From positions 1 through 6,527 of the forward strand of contig QIDJ01000063.1 of NCBI GenBank assembly GCA_003228395.1: 6,527 nt of DNA, in the 5' to 3' direction. The DNA comes from Flammeovirgaceae bacterium (lineage in GTDB: Bacteria > Bacteroidota > Bacteroidia > Cytophagales > Cyclobacteriaceae). The notes below the pieces were generated by a model, which was not told the origin of the DNA, did no database searches, and was given only the letters and a program-made list of their open reading frames with translations. This document shows positions 4,662 through 6,527 of the stretch, one piece after another; position 1 is the first letter of the stretch; every line of letters begins with the position of its first letter. A program made the position numbers and the translations under genes.

Positions 4662-6527
4662 TTAATCGATCAAGGTAATAACAACTTTATCCAAAGTTCC
4701 TGTAAATGCAAACGGACTGCCTTCATAATCTTTGTCAACCTGTGTGCCGGAATCCATGCCTACATCAAAGGTTTCTGCCAAGGAATAAGTAGAAATATGC
4801 ATCATTTCGAAGTAATCTTCATCCACTTTTTCACCATTTACGTACAATTCACCAGTCCCTGACCATGGTTTCAGTGTTCCATCAATTTTAGATTTATCTA
4901 AAATAAAGTTGAACTTTAAATCCGTTTTCCCTTCTGGTAATGTTGGTGAAGTTAGATGATAATGTACTCCATCTAAGAAATTGTAATCAAAATGAAGTTT
5001 ACCTCCTTTAATGTACATGGTAAAACCTCCTGTCATCCCTCCGCATGAAACAATTACACCTTCTTCATTGCCTTTCAAGTCTATTGTAGTCTCTATTTTA
5101 TGAGAGCGACCTTTTACAGGAACTGAAGCTTTTTCTGCAATACGAACTGCTCCAGGCGCATAATAGGTAAACACCTTTTTATCACCGAAGAGAACATAGT
5201 TTACCGCATTCAATCTTGCCAGCATATCGTCATACAACGGATAAACCTGATTCGCCCAGGCTTCTTCTTCGAAAATTTTCTTCAATTCTTCGAGTTTTTC
5301 AGGATATTCTTCTGCCAAATTATTACTCTCTGAAAAATCTTCAGCCACATGATAAAGTTCCCATACATCTTCTTCGAAATTACCTCTCAAATTTATATCC
5401 CATGGCATACGATTGGCATGAAGTGTAACTGCCTTCCAGCCATCTTCCCAGATAGCACGGTTACCAAACATTTCGTAATACTGTCGCTTTTTAGCGTTTG
5501 GCGCATCTGCATTATCAAAAGAATAATTCATAGGAATGCCCGTAAAAGGCTGCTGTTTTACACCATGGTATTCATCTGGTCTTTCTATGCCCACCGCTTC
5601 CATAATGGTGGGTGCTATATCACTGATGTGATGGTATTGACTTCTAATTTCACCTTTGGCTTTGATGCCATCAGGCCAGTGTATTACGAGTGCGTCCTGC
5701 TGTCCGCCTCTATGCTCTGATTGCTTAAAATAAGGAAATGGTGTATTTCCAGCCATTGCCCAACCTGCATGATAATGTGGATAGCTGTCCCATTGCCCCC
5801 AATTATCATAATTACGCATATTTGCATCGAATGGGGTTTGCATACCGTTCAAAACATAAGTTTCATTAAAAGTTCCTGCCAATCCACCTTCTCCGCTTGC
5901 GCCATTATCAGCCGTAACAATTATTAACGTATTATCGAATTCTCCTATTCTTTTTAAAGTCTCAATTACTCTACCTATCTGATGGTCAACATGATCCATT
6001 TGTGCAGCAAATACTTCCATCTGTTTAGCATACATTTTCTTTTCATCATCATTCAATGATTCCCAGGCCGGCAATTCAGGGATTCGGTCTGATAATACTG
6101 TGTTTTCCGGTGCAATTCCCAATTTGATCTGGTTTGCTAAAATCATTTCACGAGCCTTGTCCCAACCCATATCAAATTTACCTTTGTATTTAGCAATGTA
6201 TTCGTCTGGCGCATGGTGAGGTGAGTGCATTGATCCGGAGGCCCAAAGCATCATAAATGGCAATTCTTTGTCAAGTGATTTGTGACCTGTAATCCAATCG
6301 ATTGCCCGGTCAGCCAAGTCTTTGTCAAGGTGCTCTGTTTTTTTGTACGGCTCAGGATGATGGTCGTCCCACATTACCGGTATAAACTGATGGACATCTG
6401 CAGCCATGAACGTATAAGCATGTGAAAAACCTTCATCGCTTGGCCAGCGATCAAACGGCCCCACCTGAGACACTTCATACAGCGGGGTATGATCCCATTT
6501 TCCTAATGCATAGTTCACGTAGCCCTC
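4662..6527 (-). CDS. Large arylsulfatase (S1 family) with C-terminal beta-rich domain; 5' end outside window
   Basis: The frame is open to the right edge, beginning EGYVNYALGKWD; the GTG at 6518 is internal, not a start, because GKW motifs lie well inside sulfatases. About 621 residues are present; related arylsulfatases have roughly 750-800, so the signal peptide, first metal ligands and formylglycine cysteine are probably just beyond the edge. Counting GTG as residue 1: GKWDHTP (K7, H10), GPFDRWP (20-26), the Trp/His-rich MWDDHHPEPY (49-58), SGSMHSPHHAP (H98, H101), TADNGASGEGG (metal ligands D204, N205), FKQSEHRGG (K265). These mark the long arylsulfatase group rather than the 505-residue type next door. 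ELYHVAEDFSESNNLAEEYP ends the sulfatase fold; from about residue 475 to the TAA comes a beta-strand-rich, lectin-like domain (TTIDLKGNEEGVI..., GELYVNGEKV) usual in this group. The reaction is sulfate ester hydrolysis outside the cytoplasm, after activation of the off-window Cys. Low G+C compared with the FAD-subunit gene. Substrate unknown. Confidence 0.93.
   Translation of the reverse strand, partial: EGYVNYALGKWDHTPLYEVSQVGPFDRWPSDEGFSHAYTFMAADVHQFIPVMWDDHHPEPYKKTEHLDKDLADRAIDWITGHKSLDKELPFMMLWASGSMHSPHHAPDEYIAKYKGKFDMGWDKAREMILANQIKLGIAPENTVLSDRIPELPAWESLNDDEKKMYAKQMEVFAAQMDHVDHQIGRVIETLKRIGEFDNTLIIVTADNGASGEGGLAGTFNETYVLNGMQTPFDANMRNYDNWGQWDSYPHYHAGWAMAGNTPFPYFKQSEHRGGQQDALVIHWPDGIKAKGEIRSQYHHISDIAPTIMEAVGIERPDEYHGVKQQPFTGIPMNYSFDNADAPNAKKRQYYEMFGNRAIWEDGWKAVTLHANRMPWDINLRGNFEEDVWELYHVAEDFSESNNLAEEYPEKLEELKKIFEEEAWANQVYPLYDDMLARLNAVNYVLFGDKKVFTYYAPGAVRIAEKASVPVKGRSHKIETTIDLKGNEEGVIVSCGGMTGGFTMYIKGGKLHFDYNFLDGVHYHLTSPTLPEGKTDLKFNFILDKSKIDGTLKPWSGTGELYVNGEKVDEDYFEMMHISTYSLAETFDVGMDSGTQVDKDYEGSPFAFTGTLDKVVITLID

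Noticed and set aside
2911..5927. Plus-strand open frames opposite the two sulfatase genes
   Set aside because: They are complementary-strand shadows of well-supported sulfatase genes, with low-complexity or motif-free translations.
1..6527. CRISPR array, tRNA, rRNA, riboswitch or insertion sequence
   Set aside because: No regularly spaced repeats, no tRNA-like cloverleaf, no transposase sequence and no recognisable riboswitch were found on reading both strands.

Overview
The window looks like part of a glycan-degradation or sugar-oxidation locus from a Bacteroidota genome, probably a free-living, polysaccharide-using Cytophagia/Chitinophagia/Sphingobacteriia-type organism. The reasons are the gene content (several S1 sulfatases, a GH29 fucosidase remnant, lipoprotein signals), mostly absent or weak Shine-Dalgarno sequences, AT-rich spacers, and a short hairpin repeat (CCCCTAAAT-CCCCTCC-GTT-GGAGGGG-ACTT) of a kind I remember as scattered through Bacteroidota genomes. 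The phylum is an inference; there is no rRNA or other marker gene here.

Every gene I can support lies on the minus strand, so the window reads from right to left. (1) 6527-4662: a large arylsulfatase of about 621 residues in the window. Its 5' part, including the expected formylglycine cysteine, lies beyond the right edge. (2) 4599-4286: the wreck of an alpha-L-fucosidase (GH29). A signal peptide is followed by a stop codon, then the N-terminal fucosidase segment, then a frame-shifting deletion that joins it to the segment around the catalytic nucleophile. (3) 4193-2676: an intact 505-residue lipoprotein-type sulfatase with a CSPFR active-site motif. (4) 2596-2018: a Tat-exported lipoprotein of the gluconate 2-dehydrogenase subunit 3 family. 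(5) 2017-1710: a 308-base AT-rich spacer with the hairpin repeat and a 14-bp palindrome. (6) 1709-1: a GMC-family FAD dehydrogenase that lacks only its last few residues at the left edge.

The last two genes fit a known type of membrane-bound sugar/polyol dehydrogenase. In that type a small Tat subunit carries a signal-less FAD subunit out of the cytoplasm, and electrons leave through a 3Fe-4S cluster to a cytochrome c. The FAD subunit here has exactly the C-x5-C-x3-C spacing of that cluster in FAD-glucose dehydrogenase. No cytochrome c subunit is in the window. Together with the sulfatases and the fucosidase relic, this suggests a locus that removes sulfate (and once removed fucose) from a sulfated polysaccharide outside the cytoplasm and oxidises a released sugar directly into the respiratory chain. 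The coupling is inference from gene neighbourhood. No SusC/SusD pair, sulfatase-maturing enzyme, regulator or tRNA is visible.

Hand-counted base composition in samples differs strongly between neighbours (about 56% G+C in the FAD subunit, 38% in the small subunit, 48% in the 505-residue sulfatase, 37% in the large sulfatase). With the pseudogene and the repeat, this points to a patchwork assembled at different times.
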